NCBI RefSeq assembly: GCF_950295315.1
Contig: NC_080162.1
Coordinates: forward strand, 71,988,697-72,052,696
Length of the DNA stretch: 64,000 nt
From: Erinaceus europaeus
Lineage: Eukaryota > Chordata > Mammalia > Eulipotyphla > Erinaceidae
Reading direction: 5' to 3'
Position numbers and translations under genes: made by a program. Below are positions 1 to 37,402 of this stretch, piece after piece. How positions within the stretch are numbered: position 1 is the first letter of the stretch; each line of letters opens with the position of its first letter. The notes under the pieces are model-generated. The model ran no database searches, had not been told where the DNA came from, and worked only from the letters and a program-made list of their open reading frames with translations.

Positions 1-129
1 CTACACGATTACTGTGGGGATATCATGAGAACTAGTTACCCAACAGTGTAAGTGAGCAGGGATCATTCATATTACATATGTAAGTAGGGCTGGGTAGACA
101 GTATAATGGTTATGCAAGTAGTTTTCTTT

Positions 130-286
130 TCTCTCTCTCTTTTTTAAATAGATGATTAAAAAACCCCTGTAACTTTATTTATCTTTACCAGATTGTAAAA
201 ATCTAGTGCTGGGGACTGAATCTGGGACTTTGAGCCTCAGGAATGGAAGTCTTTTTGTATAACCATTATGCTATCTTCCCACCCCA
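130..286 (-). repeat. tRNA-derived SINE, type 4 (degenerate)
   Basis: It matches other copies in the window (28640, 50108) that end 'agcctcagg...aagtctttttgtataaccattatgctat...cccacccc'. It is read antisense, with an A/T-rich stretch on its left. Confidence 0.6.
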
Positions 287-292
287 ATAACT

Positions 293-440
293 CTTTTCTT
301 AAATTTCTTTATTGGGGGATTAATGTTTTAAATTCAACAATAAATACATAACGTTTCCCTATTTTCCATATAACAATACACCCCCCAGCGGTGTCTTTGG
401 GTTGGGGTAGGTAGTGTTTGAAAACTTGATAAAGTGTTCA
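293..440 (-). mobile_element. L1 3'-end fragment (L1-A type tail)
   Basis: It begins with 'tttctttattgggggattaatgtttta', the reverse complement of the L1-A terminus (taaaacattaattccccaataaagaaa). It then follows the short 3' UTR in diverged form. Confidence 0.7.
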
Positions 441-859
441 GACTTCAGTGGGAGTTTTCTACATTAAAGATGAGACTGGGAGACCAGGGAAAATAACATC
501 ATCTGCACAAGGTCCACAAGAAAGAAAGAAAGCAGCATGAAGAAGCAGCTCTGGATTTGTCTTTCCTTTCTTCCATCTCCTGGTCCTCCTCCCTATTTTT
601 CTCCCCGTTCCTCCTCCCCTTCTTCTTTTTTTGGAGGAACACATTATTAATATATGGATAACACTGAAAACTGGGACATAGACTAATGTGGGATTATGTG
701 AAAGCATGGTGGAGCTTAGAGGAAGCTCTACCATGCTTTCTCCCCATCCTTGAGATGGAGGTCTGGAAAGACATCCTCCTTGTCAGTCTCTCCCTTTCAG
801 GGGTAGAGTGTAGAAGTGAAAGCTTTCCTGACTTAGTTTCCTCTTGTTGGTCTCTCAAG
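441..859. other. Intron 7 sequence with nothing recognised
   Basis: A pyrimidine-rich stretch and non-repetitive sequence. I see no exon or repeat family here. Confidence 0.4.
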
Positions 860-1515
860 CTTCACAAAGGCCTGCAACCTCTCACAGTTAACTCATTCCC
901 CTATTAGCAGACCAAATGGCTGCCTGCTTGTAAGTTCACTTAGAGTTCACTACATTCACTATAAGTTCGCCACGTTCACTATAAGTTCACCACCTTTTGA
1001 TCACACACATAAGCATACTCCATCACAGCCTTGCCAGCACTCTGGCAGTGAGACCCCCACACCTTATTTCCTTGTCCTTTGATATCTATGATTTACATCA
1101 AGCTCTGACCTTCTCTGCTTCATCTCACTATGCTGGTTTAGCCACTATGTTTTTCTTAATACCTTTAGGTAATTAATATGTCTTGCATCATGGAAACTAG
1201 TTGTTCTGACCTCTTGGTATCTCATCAATTCTCGTCATTCCTACCCCTCCCCACCATAGGGGGATTTGACCTTTGAAACCCTGTGATTACTGACATATGT
1301 GAAAAATGTTATTTGTTCTACTTGCTATATAAGTTGTCCATTCTCAAAATAAAGATGGAAGTTCATACCTGAATTTCTCCTGGCTGTTCTTCTGCATCTT
1401 GAGGCCCCTTGAGCCCTTGACGGGAAAGCCAGCAGCTGCCTCGGGTTGCGAGGCCACCCACGTGAGCACCAGCAGACTAAGTGCCCAGTTAGTGTGGTGT
1501 TGTTAACATTTTAAA
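860..1515 (+). repeat. Possible solo LTR of an old endogenous retrovirus
   Basis: The order is LTR-like: repeated 'cactataagttc' motifs, then TATA-like 'tgctatataag' near 1325, AATAAA near 1350, a GC-richer R/U5-like part ('ccttgagcccttgacgggaaag'), and an end near 1510. I could not fix the TG/CA ends or a target duplication, so the boundaries are approximate. An unrelated promoter-like repeat is possible. Confidence 0.4.
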
Positions 1516-1523
1516 CAGTACAG

Positions 1524-1695
1524 GGGCCAGGCAGTGGTGCACCTGGTTAAGCACTCAGATTACATAACTCACATTACATTGCAAAAACATAAGGAAACCC
1601 TGCAGATATTGGTGTGGACTTGTTAAATGCATGAGCAAATAGAACAGTATTCTATCATGCTTCCAATAAATGCTAAAAGGTTAAAAAGAGGGGGA
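1524..1695 (+). repeat. tRNA-derived SINE, type 2
   Basis: It starts 'ggggccaggcagtggtgcac' and continues 'ctggttaagcac', a tRNA A-box-like head. The 3' part is diverged. Confidence 0.75.
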
Positions 1696-1724
1696 GAGGG
1701 TGGAGAGTCTGTATATGTATGTTT

Positions 1725-1912
1725 TTTTATTTGCAGAGCCTCTCTCTGGAAGGAGACATAGGAAGGGAGACTGAACATTATTACTTATGTAGTACCTCTA
1801 AACCGTAAAGCACATGACTGCACTTACTCTTTTCTGGAGGAGGAGTTCTGGAATCTGAGCCCAAATTCTCCTACAGGCAAGACATGTGTGCTTCACCAAT
1901 GAGCTACATTCC
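1725..1912 (-). repeat. Degenerate tRNA-derived SINE
   Basis: Antisense remnants ('ttatttgcagagcctctctctgg...aatctgagcccaaattctcctac...gcttcaccaatgagctac') resemble the SINE copies elsewhere, but the match is weak. Confidence 0.4.
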
Positions 1913-1959
1913 TGCCTCCTTGATTCCTACTTCAGAAGCTTAAATGAAAATAGATTTTT

Positions 1960-2110
1960 AGGTGCCGGCAAAATAGCTCACATGGGTAGTGTGCTACTTT
2001 GCCATGTGCACAACCCAGGTTTGAGCCGGGCTTCTACCATAAGTAAGCTTCAGTGCTATGGTCTCTTTCATTCTGTTTCCCTGTCTCTACTATATATATA
2101 TTTTAGAAGT
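1960..2110 (+). repeat. tRNA-derived SINE, type 5
   Basis: 'aaaatagctcacatgggtag...ttgccatgtgcacaacccagg' matches the copies at 20195, 24482, 54620, 55385 and 62035. Confidence 0.65.
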
Positions 2111-2492
2111 TTTTCACATAGCTGTATTTAGTGAAAAAGGCAATTTTCCCCTCCTAGGCAATTGACAGAGAAGCAGGAATGTGCCAAAGAGTAACTCCGC
2201 AGAGGGGCTCTCCAAGTCCTGGGCAGGGCTCAGATGCCCCAAGAACAGAGAATGGTGTAGGGAGGGGCATGCTCAAGGTGGCCAGGTCTTGAGCCCACCT
2301 CTTGATCTTGATCAGGTACCCAAAATCTCCTGGAACTTCTTCCCTGCAAAGTGTCCCTCATGCCTGAGTCAGGACTGACTCAGACTTGAGAGAGTGGAGC
2401 TCCAGATCTGGGTCTGTCTCAGGGAACCACTTAGCTTGGGATAGGACCAATGCCTGACCCTGACCCTGGGACCCAGAGGCCCGATAACCAAC

Positions 2493-28166
<25,674 letters not shown>

Positions 28167-28638
28167 GCCAGGGCCAGTCTGCCTGTTGCTTCCTCTGCAC
28201 GGTAGGGTGTGAGCCCTCAGCACAGTGTGTCAGAGTAGCTGGCCAGCCCAACACTTACAAGGTGAATCTTGGGCTACTCCTAGGCCAGTCCAAATTCATG
28301 AAGAGGCGGGGCACTCCTCAGCCCAGAAGCAACACCTACACATACCTAATCACCCCATAATTGCACCCAGAAGGTGTATAGTGTGGCAGTGGCTCCAGTT
28401 TGGAGGCCCGGAGATGCAGAGTTGAGAGCTGGCTAGATTGTGGGAGAAACTGAGTCCCAGAAATACTTGGTGATGAGAGAGGAAGAAGATGCCAGGAAAA
28501 GGAGGGTACTGTATTTGTGCTCAGCCATTCTCACCCCTTACAAAGAGTCACAGGCAGCAGGCAGAAGCTCAGATAGTAGTCCCCCCAGTCCCAAGGCTGC
28601 AGGATGACCAGGAGCAGAGCCTGGACATAAGTCTAACT
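28167..28638 (-). promoter_or_regulatory. TGM6: Presumed TGM6 5' UTR and promoter-proximal region
   Basis: This is the single-copy sequence directly upstream of the exon-1 ATG and it is free of recognised repeats. It is not a CpG island and no TATA box is clear. It is inferred from position only. Confidence 0.4.
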
Positions 28639-28639
28639 T

Positions 28640-28762
28640 TTTTTTTTTTTTAATCAGAGCACTGCTAAACTCTGGCTTATAGTGTGGGGGATTGATCCTG
28701 GGACTTGAGAGCCTCAGGCAAGAAAGTCTCTTCGCATAACCATTATGCTATACCCCCACCCA
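28640..28762 (-). repeat. tRNA-derived SINE, type 4
   Basis: Poly(T), 'agagcactgctaaactctgg', 'gattgatcctgggacttgag' and 'cgcataaccattatgctata', read antisense. Confidence 0.85.
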
Positions 28763-30240
28763 GAAGTCTGACACTTATGGTGCTCAGTCTGGTGCTGTTT
28801 ACTGCCCCCAGGGTGACATCAGAAGATTCCTGGACTCACAGCTTTTCCCCTCCTCCTCTACCTTCTCCTCTTAGATATATTTATTTATTTTTAATTTTTT
28901 ATTTATAAAAAGGAAACATCAAAGAAATCATAGGGTAAGAGGGGCACAACTCCATACAATTCCCACCACCAGAACTCTGTATTCCATCCCCTCCCCTGAT
29001 AGCTTTCCTGTTCTTTATCCCTCTGGGAGTATGGACCCAAGGTCATTTTGAGATGCAGAAGGTGGAAGGTCTGGCTTCTGTAATTGCTTCCCCACTGAAC
29101 ATGGATGTTGACTGGTCTATCCATGCTCCCATCCTGTCTTTCTCTTTCCCTAGTGGGGAAGGGCTCTGGGGAAGCAGAGCTCCAGGACACATTGGTGGGG
29201 TTGTCTGTCCAGGGAAGTCTAGTCAGCATCATGCTATCTGGAACCTGGTGGTTGAAAAGAGAGTAAACATACAAAGCCAAATTATTGACCAATCATGGAC
29301 CTAAAGGCTGGAATAGTGCTGATGAAGAGTTGGGAGGGTGGTCTCCGTTCTGAAGATAGCTAGTAGGCATATTTTACTTATATTCCAAAGGGCCTGTAGA
29401 TATGCTAGTGTTTTTTTTTTTTTTTGCTTGAGCCTGAAATCTGATATGCAGGTGGGTCCTAATTATTGTCTGGAGAGGTGATGTCATGGTTGGCAGAAGG
29501 ACCAGAAAGCTGGATCAGGGAAGAGTGTAGCTCCCAAATATGGGAAAGGTGTATAAATATTGTTGACTGTAAACCCCATCGATTTGATGTGATCTGATCT
29601 GGGGCCCATATTCATCTTAGGAGCCTGTGTGACCTCTGCATCCCTGTAGATCTGAGCTCACATTCTGTGGTCCATCCTCCCTTTGGAGGATGGAACATTC
29701 TCTACCATTGTTGATCCAAGTTGAGGGCAAGGTCCTATAGGGGCCCACAAAGGGGTCTATTGTGTTGTTCCTGATAGGAATGATTGATAACAATGGAGAG
29801 AGGGATTTATTTGAGGTCTAGGCCCATCCTGTCTGTTTGGGAATCTCAGGACTCCCCGAATAGGGCCCCAGCTGATGGGGTGGCCTGATAGTGACTAAAG
29901 AGTCATTGTTAAAGTATGCCAGTCTCTTGCCCTTATTCAAATTTTGCAGTCCTTGCTTTGATGAGGTTAGCTTTGGAGTGAGTGAGAGAATTATAATAAG
30001 AAGTAGGTGAGGAGGATATCTAAGTCTAAGTAAACACTATTTCATTATGAACTTTTTACTGACTGAACTACAGACTATTGTGTACTTTTGCTTTCAGGTA
30101 TATATTTTGCCCTAATTTATGGATACATGTGAACATATGCCCTATCTTATGGGACCTGGTCTATATCTAGGTTTCGGGATTTTGTTAGGGAATGAACTTC
30201 CTGGAATGGAATTAGAGAATACTATGAAAGGAAAGGTCTC

Positions 30241-30475
30241 CGACCAGTCAACGCCCATGTTCAGCGGGGAAGCAATTACAGAAGCCAGACCTTCTACCTT
30301 CTGCAACCCACAATGACCCTGGGTCCATGCTCCCAGAGGGATAGAGAATGGGAAAGCTATCAGGGGAGGGGGTGGGATATAGAGATTGGGTGGTGGGAAT
30401 TGTGTGGAATTGTACCCCTCCTACCCTATGGTTTTGTTAATTAATCCTTTCATAAATAAAAAAAAAAAAAAGAAA
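30241..30475 (+). mobile_element. Short L1 tail nested in L1-D
   Basis: Sense L1-B type terminal segment ('cgaccagtcaacgcccatgt' to poly(A)), flanked by perfect 15-bp repeats gaaaggaaaggtctc (30226-30240 and 30476-30490). Confidence 0.95.
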
Positions 30476-31244
30476 GAAAGGAAAGGTCTCACTAGAGTAA
30501 TGAGGCTGAAGGGTTGACATTCCATGCCTGACGTCTCTGGACACAGTCTGAAGTGAAGCATGCTGAGTTGGTAGTCCTTGCATTGATTGGGCTGGGATCT
30601 GCGGATGGAATATCATTTGGTATGAGTTGAGAGAAGCATGCAGGAAAGTGAGCCCCACCCTAGAGGTTCAGGACTGGGGGAAATATAGGCTCTAAAGAGG
30701 AAGTGGGCGGTTCCTGCTGTCTTAGGGTTTAAGAAGACATTAGATAGTTATTGCTATAATCACATTCTTTGGCAATTGGGTTAACTTTGAAATATCCCTT
30801 TGTTAGGATTTGCTGTATAATCACCATAATTTATAATTTATGTCCTTTGACATTATTTGTATATAGCTATGCCACTGGTTGCTTCTGTTCTCCCTGGTCT
30901 AAGCTTTTAAGAGAGTCAACATATCAAAGACTCAGTCTATGTATCAAAAAGACTCAGTCTGTGATTTAAAAAGTTTGAGATATTCAATGAATTTTTCCCT
31001 CTCTCATATTAATTAAATAGTGACTTATATGACTACAAATTGATAGGCATGCACATAAACACCGTTCCTTTCCCACCACCAAATGACTGTGTCCCATTCC
31101 ATCTCCTCCCCCCCGCGCCCCACCTCCCCGCCATGTGAAGCTGAACATCCACCCTCACCCTCAACCCACGGTTTTTACTTTGGTGCCCTGCTCCAAATTC
31201 AGTCAAATCCTGCTTTGAGTTTCCCTTTCTGTTATTCTTTCTCA

Positions 31245-32330
31245 ACTTCTGTTTATGGGTGGGATCATCCCATACTTATCTTTATCTTTTTGACTTAGCT
31301 CACTTAACATAATTCCTTCTAGCTCCATCCAAGATGGGTCAGAGAAGGTGGGTTCATTGTTGCGTAGTATTCCATTGTGTATATATACCACAACTTTCTC
31401 AGCCATTTATCTGTTGTTGGGCACCTGGGTTGCTTCCAGGTTTTAGCTATTCCAAATTGTGCTGCTCTGAACATAGGTTTACACATATCTTTTTGGTTGG
31501 GTGTTATGGAGTCCTTGGGGTATATCCCTAGGAGAGGAATTACTGGGTCATATGGAAGGTCCATGTCTAGCCTTGTGAGAGTTCTCCAGACTGCTCTCTA
31601 CAGAGGCTGGACCAATTTACATTCCTACCAGCAGTGCAGAAGGGTTCCTCTGTCCCCACAGCCTCTCCAGCATTTGTTGCTGCTGTCCTTTTTGATGTAT
31701 GCCATTCTCACAGGGGTGAGGTGATATCTCACTATTGTCTTTATTTGCATTTCTCTGACAGTCAGCGACCTGGAGTGATTTTTCATGTGTTTGTTAGCCT
31801 TTTGGATCTCTTCTGTAGTGAATGTTCTGTTCATATCCTCTGCCCATTTTTGGATGGGGCCATTTGTTTTATTGTTGCTAAGTTTGCTGAGCTCTTTGTA
31901 TATTTTGGTGATTAGTCTCTCGTCTGATGTATGGCATGTGAAGATCTCCCATTCTGTGAGGGGTCTCTTTGTTTGTGTGATAGTTTCTTTGGCTGTGCAG
32001 AAGCTTTTCATTTTGGTAGTCCTAGTGATTTGTTTCTGCTTTAGTCTTCCTTGCAACTGGGTTTGTTTCATCAAAGATGCCCTTGAGGTTTAGGTGGGAA
32101 AGTGTTCCACCAATGTTTTCCTCTAAATATTTGATAGTTTCTGGTCTAACATCCATGTCCTTGATCCATTTGGAGTTGATTTTTGTTTCTGGTGAGATAA
32201 AGTGGTTCAGTTTCATTCTTCTGCATGTTTCAACCCAGTTTTTCCAGCACCATTTATTGAAGAGAGCCTCCTTCCTCCATTTAATCCTTTGGGCCCCCTT
32301 ATCAAAGATTAGATGTCCATAGGTGTGGGG
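31245..32330 (-). pseudogene. L1-D ORF2 C-terminal fragment
   Basis: It encodes the ORF2 C-terminal third, with motifs [34 protein letters not shown] and [15 protein letters not shown], in more than one frame. The frame is broken near 31625 and near the end. It is truncated and has no function of its own. Confidence 0.9.
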
Positions 32331-32336
32331 CAGAAT

Positions 32337-32505
32337 TATTTATTTAAGATGGAGAGAAATTGAGAGGGGATGGGGAGGGAGGGAAGGAAGGAGAGAGAGA
32401 GAGAGAGCTGTAATAGTCATTCACCACTTGTGATGTTTCCCCCTCTGCAGGTGGGAAATGGGGTCTTGAAGCATCTTGGTAGTGAGATTGCACATGTGTG
32501 AGGCC
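32337..32505 (-). repeat. tRNA-derived SINE, type 2 (partial)
   Basis: GA-rich tract, 'tgtttccccctctgcaggtg' core, and a diverged head. Confidence 0.6.
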
Positions 32506-32579
32506 CGGACTAAGGGAAAAAACAAAGCATTTAATTGTTTTTCTGACGGTAAAGCTATTACTACACACTCATATAGAAA

Positions 32580-32652
32580 ATCCAAGAATTTGTCCTGCTT
32601 TATATTTTACTGCTTTTCAGCCACCAGTTGCAGATGCTAATTTAGCTATATA

Positions 32653-32724
<72 letters not shown>

Positions 32725-32728
32725 AGCT
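32580..32728 (+). repeat. L1 3' UTR scrap followed by (TA)n
   Basis: 'cagccaccagttgcagatgc' matches the L1-B type 3' UTR (compare 33168). It is followed by about 32 TA units at 32656-32720. Confidence 0.7.
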
Positions 32729-33109
32729 AGCCTGCCCTGAATCCTTAGTCACTGGGAATTTAATTTTCTTTAAGCAGTAATGGACCATTCACATGATTAC
32801 AAGTAGCAAAGTTTGAACAAAAACAATTAAAAAAAGGGATCACCTTGGGAAAATTTTTTTTGTTGAGTTTATTTGATCTCTTATTCACTCTGTTTGAATT
32901 ATATGAATTAGGGAGGGCACCATGGCTTTTCCAGGATGGGCACCCCAGAAAGCTGGTTAGAAATGCCTGATACTCCAAATTTAGTAAAGTTCTGTTGGAA
33001 TATACCTAAAATAGACTTCCTAGTTTTTTCCATAATGGAGACCCCAAATCTCATCTGATATATTCTTTTAAAAAATTTGTTTATAAAATGGAACATCTGC
33101 TATATTCTT

Positions 33110-33827
33110 ACCTTTAGGTTCCTGATTATTAAACCATTTGTTCTGTTGTATATCTTAGTGCTTTTTAGCCACCAAGTTGCAGATGCTACCATGATGCCAA
33201 CCTGACTTCCCTGGACAGATGACCTCACAGATGTGTGTCCTGGAACCCTACCTTTCCAAAGCCCTACTCCACTAAGGAAAGAGAGAGACAGGCTGGGAGT
33301 ATGGATCGACCTGCCAACACCCATGTTCAGTGGAGAAGCAATTACAGAAGCCAAACCTTCCACCTTCTATACCCATGATGATCTTGGGTCCATGCTCCCA
33401 GAGGGATAAAGAATAGGGAAGCTCTTGGCCTTAGCTCCATCTTCCTAGAATCCTCTGCATGATGAGAGCCAAGTGGAGGAAGAAGCGAATGCACAGGCTG
33501 AAGCGCAAAAGGAGACAGATGAAGCAGAGGTCCAAGTAGACTTGTCCACCCATGGAAGCCACAGGAGCAGAAATAAGGAATGGCAGAGGCCAGAGGTGCT
33601 GGTATAAATTGGACTTCTGTGTTACAGCCTAGAACTTGTTTCAGCAGATTTAGAACCTCATCATCATCTGATCCTACATGACCATCTTGAGTGACCTTCA
33701 TTGCTCATACCAAAACAGTCCCTTTTGCTCCTTTGCCTTGAACTTGATATTCTGGACTAGTTCTGTTCTCCTTGTGGCTGAATGTAACCTGTGTACAATA
33801 AATAACCTCTTCTGCTATCTTAGCTGA

Positions 33828-33870
<43 letters not shown>

Positions 33871-33973
33871 AATAAGGAAACTTCCAATGGAGGTGATGGG
33901 ATTCAGAACTCTGAATGGTGGGAATTGTACCTCTCTTACCCTACAGTCCCATAGGTTATTAAATCAATTTAAA
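33110..33973 (+). mobile_element. L1 tail (L1-B type, diverged) split by an RPL41 retrocopy
   Basis: Sense 3' UTR: 'tttttagccaccaagttgca', 'gaccgacctg'-like segment near 33305, 'gtccatgctcccagaggga', interrupted 33421-33866, then 'gaatggtgggaattgtacct' to poly(A). More diverged than the other tails. Confidence 0.8.
33421..33866 (+). pseudogene. RPL41: RPL41 processed retrocopy with an intact 25-codon ORF
   Basis: Intronless copy of the mRNA for 60S ribosomal protein L41. The 5' UTR begins with the TOP-like 'ctcttggccttagc'. The ORF at 33462-33539 starts MRAKWRKKRM and ends in TAG after 25 codons, with conservative changes from the human protein as I recall it. The 3' UTR carries the 'ccacaggagcagaaataagg' and 'acaataaataacctcttctg' segments. 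The flanking repeats are aaagaatagggaa (33408-33420) and aaagaataaggaa (33867-33879), so L1 machinery made it. The poly(A) position is now a (GA)n tract. There is no sign of its own promoter; expression is unknown. Confidence 0.93.
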
Positions 33974-34101
33974 AAAAAAAAAGAGGAAGAAGGAGAAGGA
34001 GGAGAAGGAGAAGAAGGAGAAGGAGGAGAAGGAGAAGGAGGAGGAGGAGGAGGAGGAGGAGGAGGAGGAGGAGGAGGAGGAGGAGGAGGAGGAGGAGGAG
34101 A
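33974..34101 (+). repeat. Purine-only (GGA/GAA)n array
   Basis: It grows out of the poly(A) end of the preceding L1 tail: first (GAAGGA) mixed units, then more than 20 pure GGA units at about 34034-34100. Every base on this strand is a purine. Confidence 0.95.
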
Positions 34102-34204
34102 AAGACCTAAGCCCTGTCCCAGAGCCTTGGAGCCAGAATCAACATTTCAATAATTGTCAGGTGGTCATATGCACAGTGAAGTTTGAAAAGCTCTCTACAG
34201 AGCA

Positions 34205-34862
34205 ATTGTTCTCAAAGGCCGGACTAGCGACCCCAAGCCTTTTAGGTAATCTGTGAGGTCAAAGCATGTTCATAGGATGATTAAGGATTTATTTTGTCTT
34301 TTTTTTTTTTCACTGTCATCAATGTGCAGTAGTATTTTCCAGAGACTGCGTGATATGTTATACTACAAATAACTGAATGCAGAATAGAGATGAGATTATA
34401 ATTTTCTATTAAGCCTTCTACTTACTTAAAGAAATGAATAAAACAATGACACTCGTACTAATACTGTTTCTGTTTTGTTTTGTTTTGGAAGTGAGTTTTC
34501 ATAAACACATTATGTTATGATGCAGTGGGTCTATTAGTTTTTGAATTAGTTTATGAATAAATAGTTTGTAAATTTCTCAGTTTTAATTTCCAGCTTGGCA
34601 AATATCTACAGATATAGCCCACATAAGTAACTGCACTTTGGGATTCTCTATAGCTTTAACTATAGAGTGTAATTACGCTGGGCTCCTAGGCTGGGCTTAC
34701 CTGACAGGGTGTCTGCCTTGCTATGCGTTCAGACTCAGGCTTCATATGGGAGTGCCACAGCATTGGGGGCATTCCAGTGCTATGATGTCTCTCTCCCTCT
34801 CTCTCTGTATCTGGAAAAGTCAGATCCTGAGACCAAAATGCTCACAAACTGCTGATCTAGGA
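34205..34862 (+). mobile_element. hAT-Charlie-like nonautonomous DNA transposon relic
   Basis: The ends look like inverted repeats: left 'caattgttctcaaaggc' and right 'gctcacaaactgctg' (relics of cagtggttctcaaa...tttgagaaccactg). The interior 'aatctgtgaggtcaaagcat' and 'atttctcagttttaatttcc' fits a placental MER-type element I remember. A type-5 SINE interrupts it at 34692-34815. Confidence 0.65.
34692..34815 (+). repeat. tRNA-derived SINE, type 5, nested in the DNA transposon relic
   Basis: 'gctgggcttacctgacaggg', 'gtctgccttgctatgcgttc' and a CT-rich end. Confidence 0.6.
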
Positions 34863-35685
34863 TTCCAGTTCTGTCCCTTAAGAGAAAAATGCAGGCAGAC
34901 CCAAATCACAGGGGTGAGTGCTTGAGGCTGTGAGTGTTTGAGGCTCATGAGTCCATGAGCCAGAAAAACCCAGGGGCAGCTGTACCCTACAGGGAGCATC
35001 CCACAGAGATCTCCCTTGCTGGAAACCCTCATTTCCAGGCTCCTGTGGCTGTAGAAATGGCAGGCCTGGTGATGCCTGAAGGTGAATTCCAAGGTATGGG
35101 CTACCTGATGGACAAGATTCTCTGTGTGCTCAGGCAGGAGTCACCCACTTTGTCTCCAGAATTCATCTTTAAAGGACAGTGAGTCAGAAGGACCCACCAG
35201 AGCTGAAGTTAGACTGGATTGGTGGCAGGAGGTCCCTTCCCCTCTCAGGGCCTCTGTCAACCCCGACTATAAATTTGAAGATGACTCCTCTTCACCCCTA
35301 GGCAAAGTCACTGGGCAGCTAATAAACCACTGTGAAGCTCTAACTCATCTTTGTATTGCCTTGTCCGGTGCATGATGACTGTGGTGGCAGCCAGCATGCA
35401 GACTGAGAGGGAGGCAGACCTGGTTCTGCCTGCTGTGTTCAGACCAGAAGTTTTGGGGAAGCCAGGAGGCTGGAGGGGCCCTGCCTCCACCTCAGTGTCC
35501 AGGCGCTGCTCACTCATCTGCCCATCTGTCAATGACATCAGGAGCTAGAAGCTGCTAGGAAGCTAAAAGGAGCATAGTGATGACTACTTTGCTTTGGGTG
35601 CTTGTTCCCTACACACATATATTCATCCATTGTTTATTCATTTCTTCCAAAATTCTTTCATCAAATACTCCTTGGTGTTTATCCA
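34863..35685. other. Unique intergenic sequence
   Basis: No gene or repeat recognised on either strand. Short open frames here have no familiar motif. Confidence 0.4.
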
Positions 35686-35689
35686 CTGA

Positions 35690-35795
35690 AAAGCACATCT
35701 CTGGTTTGTGGTGTTGCAAAGGGTTGAACCTGGGACTTAGAACCTCAGGCAAGAAAGTCTTTTTGTATAACCACTATACTACTTTCCCTGCCTTT
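35690..35795 (-). repeat. tRNA-derived SINE, type 4
   Basis: 'gttgaacctgggacttagaa' and 'tttgtataaccactatacta', read antisense. Confidence 0.75.
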
Positions 35796-36046
35796 TGTTT
35801 TGTTTTGATCAAGACAATGATTCTCAAAGCTGGACTTTGCCAAGAAAGGTCTCCCATCAACAGTCTCCCATTAAGACTGTTGTAAACTGGTGCCAGAGAT
35901 CTCTGGTTGTTCTGTGTAAGGGAAGTCCTTTCCATCCAGGAATCAAAGGAAGTCACCTCTGCAGATTGTGGGAAGAAGAGGGACCTGAGGGTGAAGAAGT
36001 AGGCATATTTCTTCTTACTACAACTTTCTTCTTTTCTTTTCTTATT

Positions 36047-37402
36047 ATTTTTTTTTATTTAAATTTTTAATTTAAGAAAGGATTAGTGAACAAAAGCATA
36101 AGGTAGGAGGGGTACAACTCCACACAATTCCCACCACCCAATCCCCATAACCCACCCTCTCCCATGATAGCCTTCCCATTCTCTAGCCCTCTGGGAGCAT
36201 GGACCCAGGGTCGTTGAGGGTTGCAGAAGGTAGAGGGTCTGGCTTCTGTAATTGCTTCCCCGCTGAACATGGGCGTTGACTGGTCGGTCCATACTCCCAG
36301 TCTGCCTCTCTCTTTCCCTAGTAAGGTGTGTCTCTGGGGAAGCTGAGCTCCAGGACACATTGGTGGGGTCTTCAATCCAGGGAAGCCTAGCCAGCATCCT
36401 GGTGGCATCTGGAACCAGGTGATTGAAAAGAGAGTTAACATACAAAGCCAAACAATTTGTTGAGCAATCATGGATCCCAAGATTGGAATAGTGGAGAGGA
36501 AGTGTTAGGGAGGTACTCACTGCAAACTCTAGTGTAATCCTGCTTTCAGGTATATATTTTGCAGTAGTTTATGGATACGTGTGCACATACACTCTCTCTC
36601 ACAGAAACTGGTGTATGTCTAGGTTATGGGACTTTGTTAGAAAGAGAACTACCTGAGATGAAATTAGAGTGTACTATAAAAGGAAAGGTCTCACCCGAGT
36701 AATGAAGCTGAAGGGTTGTCATTCCACACGTGAAGTCTCTGGATACACACTGAGGTGAAGCATGTTGAGATGGCAATCGTTGCTTTGGTTAGGTTGTGAT
36801 CGGCGGATGCAATATTATTTGGTATGGATTGGGAGAAGCATACGGGAAAGTGAGCCCTATCCAAGGGTGCCAGGACTGGGGGAAGTAGGGGCTCTATAGT
36901 GAAGATGTGAGGTTCCTGCTGTCTTAGGGTTCAAAAAGACAATCAATAGTTAATATTATCATCACATTATTTGTTAATTGGGTTAACTTTGAAAAGTCCC
37001 TTTGTTATGGTTTGCTGTACAGTACCCAGTATCTTGTATATAGCTGTGCTATTGGAAGCTTCTAATCTACTTGGTCTAGGCTTTTGAGAGAGTCCGCATA
37101 TAAAATACGTAGCCTATCTATTAAAAAGATTCAGTTTGTCTTTTGAGAACCTTTGAGACATACAATTGATTTCCCCCTCTCATATTAATTAACTACTGAT
37201 TTATATGTCTACATTTTGCTAGGAGTGTACATAAACACCATTCCCATCACCAAAGGACCGTGACCCATCCCTCCCGCCCATTCCCACCCCCCACTGGCCC
37301 AGGAAGCTACATGTCTACCCCTCACCACTGGGTTTTTACTTTGGTGCCCTACTTACAATTTGATCAGGTCCTGCTTTTAGTTTCCCTTTCAGATCTTCTA
37401 AG
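36047..37402 (-). other. L1-B long 3' UTR (about 1.36 kb)
   Basis: It runs from the ORF2 stop to the A-rich end. In L1-D and L1-E the same UTR is longer, because L1-B lacks the central part represented at 29340-29990. It ends 'ctaatcctttcttaaattaa' on the minus strand, an A-rich terminus with a near AATAAA signal. Confidence 0.85.

Larger units (their letters stand above)
28885..32330 (-). mobile_element. L1-D: 5'-truncated L1 with a long 3' UTR
   Basis: Read on the minus strand it starts inside ORF2 (near 32330), reaches the ORF2 end near 31319-31240, and continues through an unusually long 3' UTR to the A-rich terminus near 28885. It lines up with L1-B (36047-38510) and L1-E. A separate L1 tail is inserted at 30241-30475. 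It holds the uninterrupted version of the site where the retrovirus entered L1-E (attgtt, 29905-29910). Confidence 0.9.

Noticed and set aside
33462..33539. Calling RPL41 here a functional gene
   Set aside because: It is intronless, flanked by a target duplication and lies inside an L1 tail, so it is a retrocopy. An intact 25-codon ORF alone is weak evidence of function.
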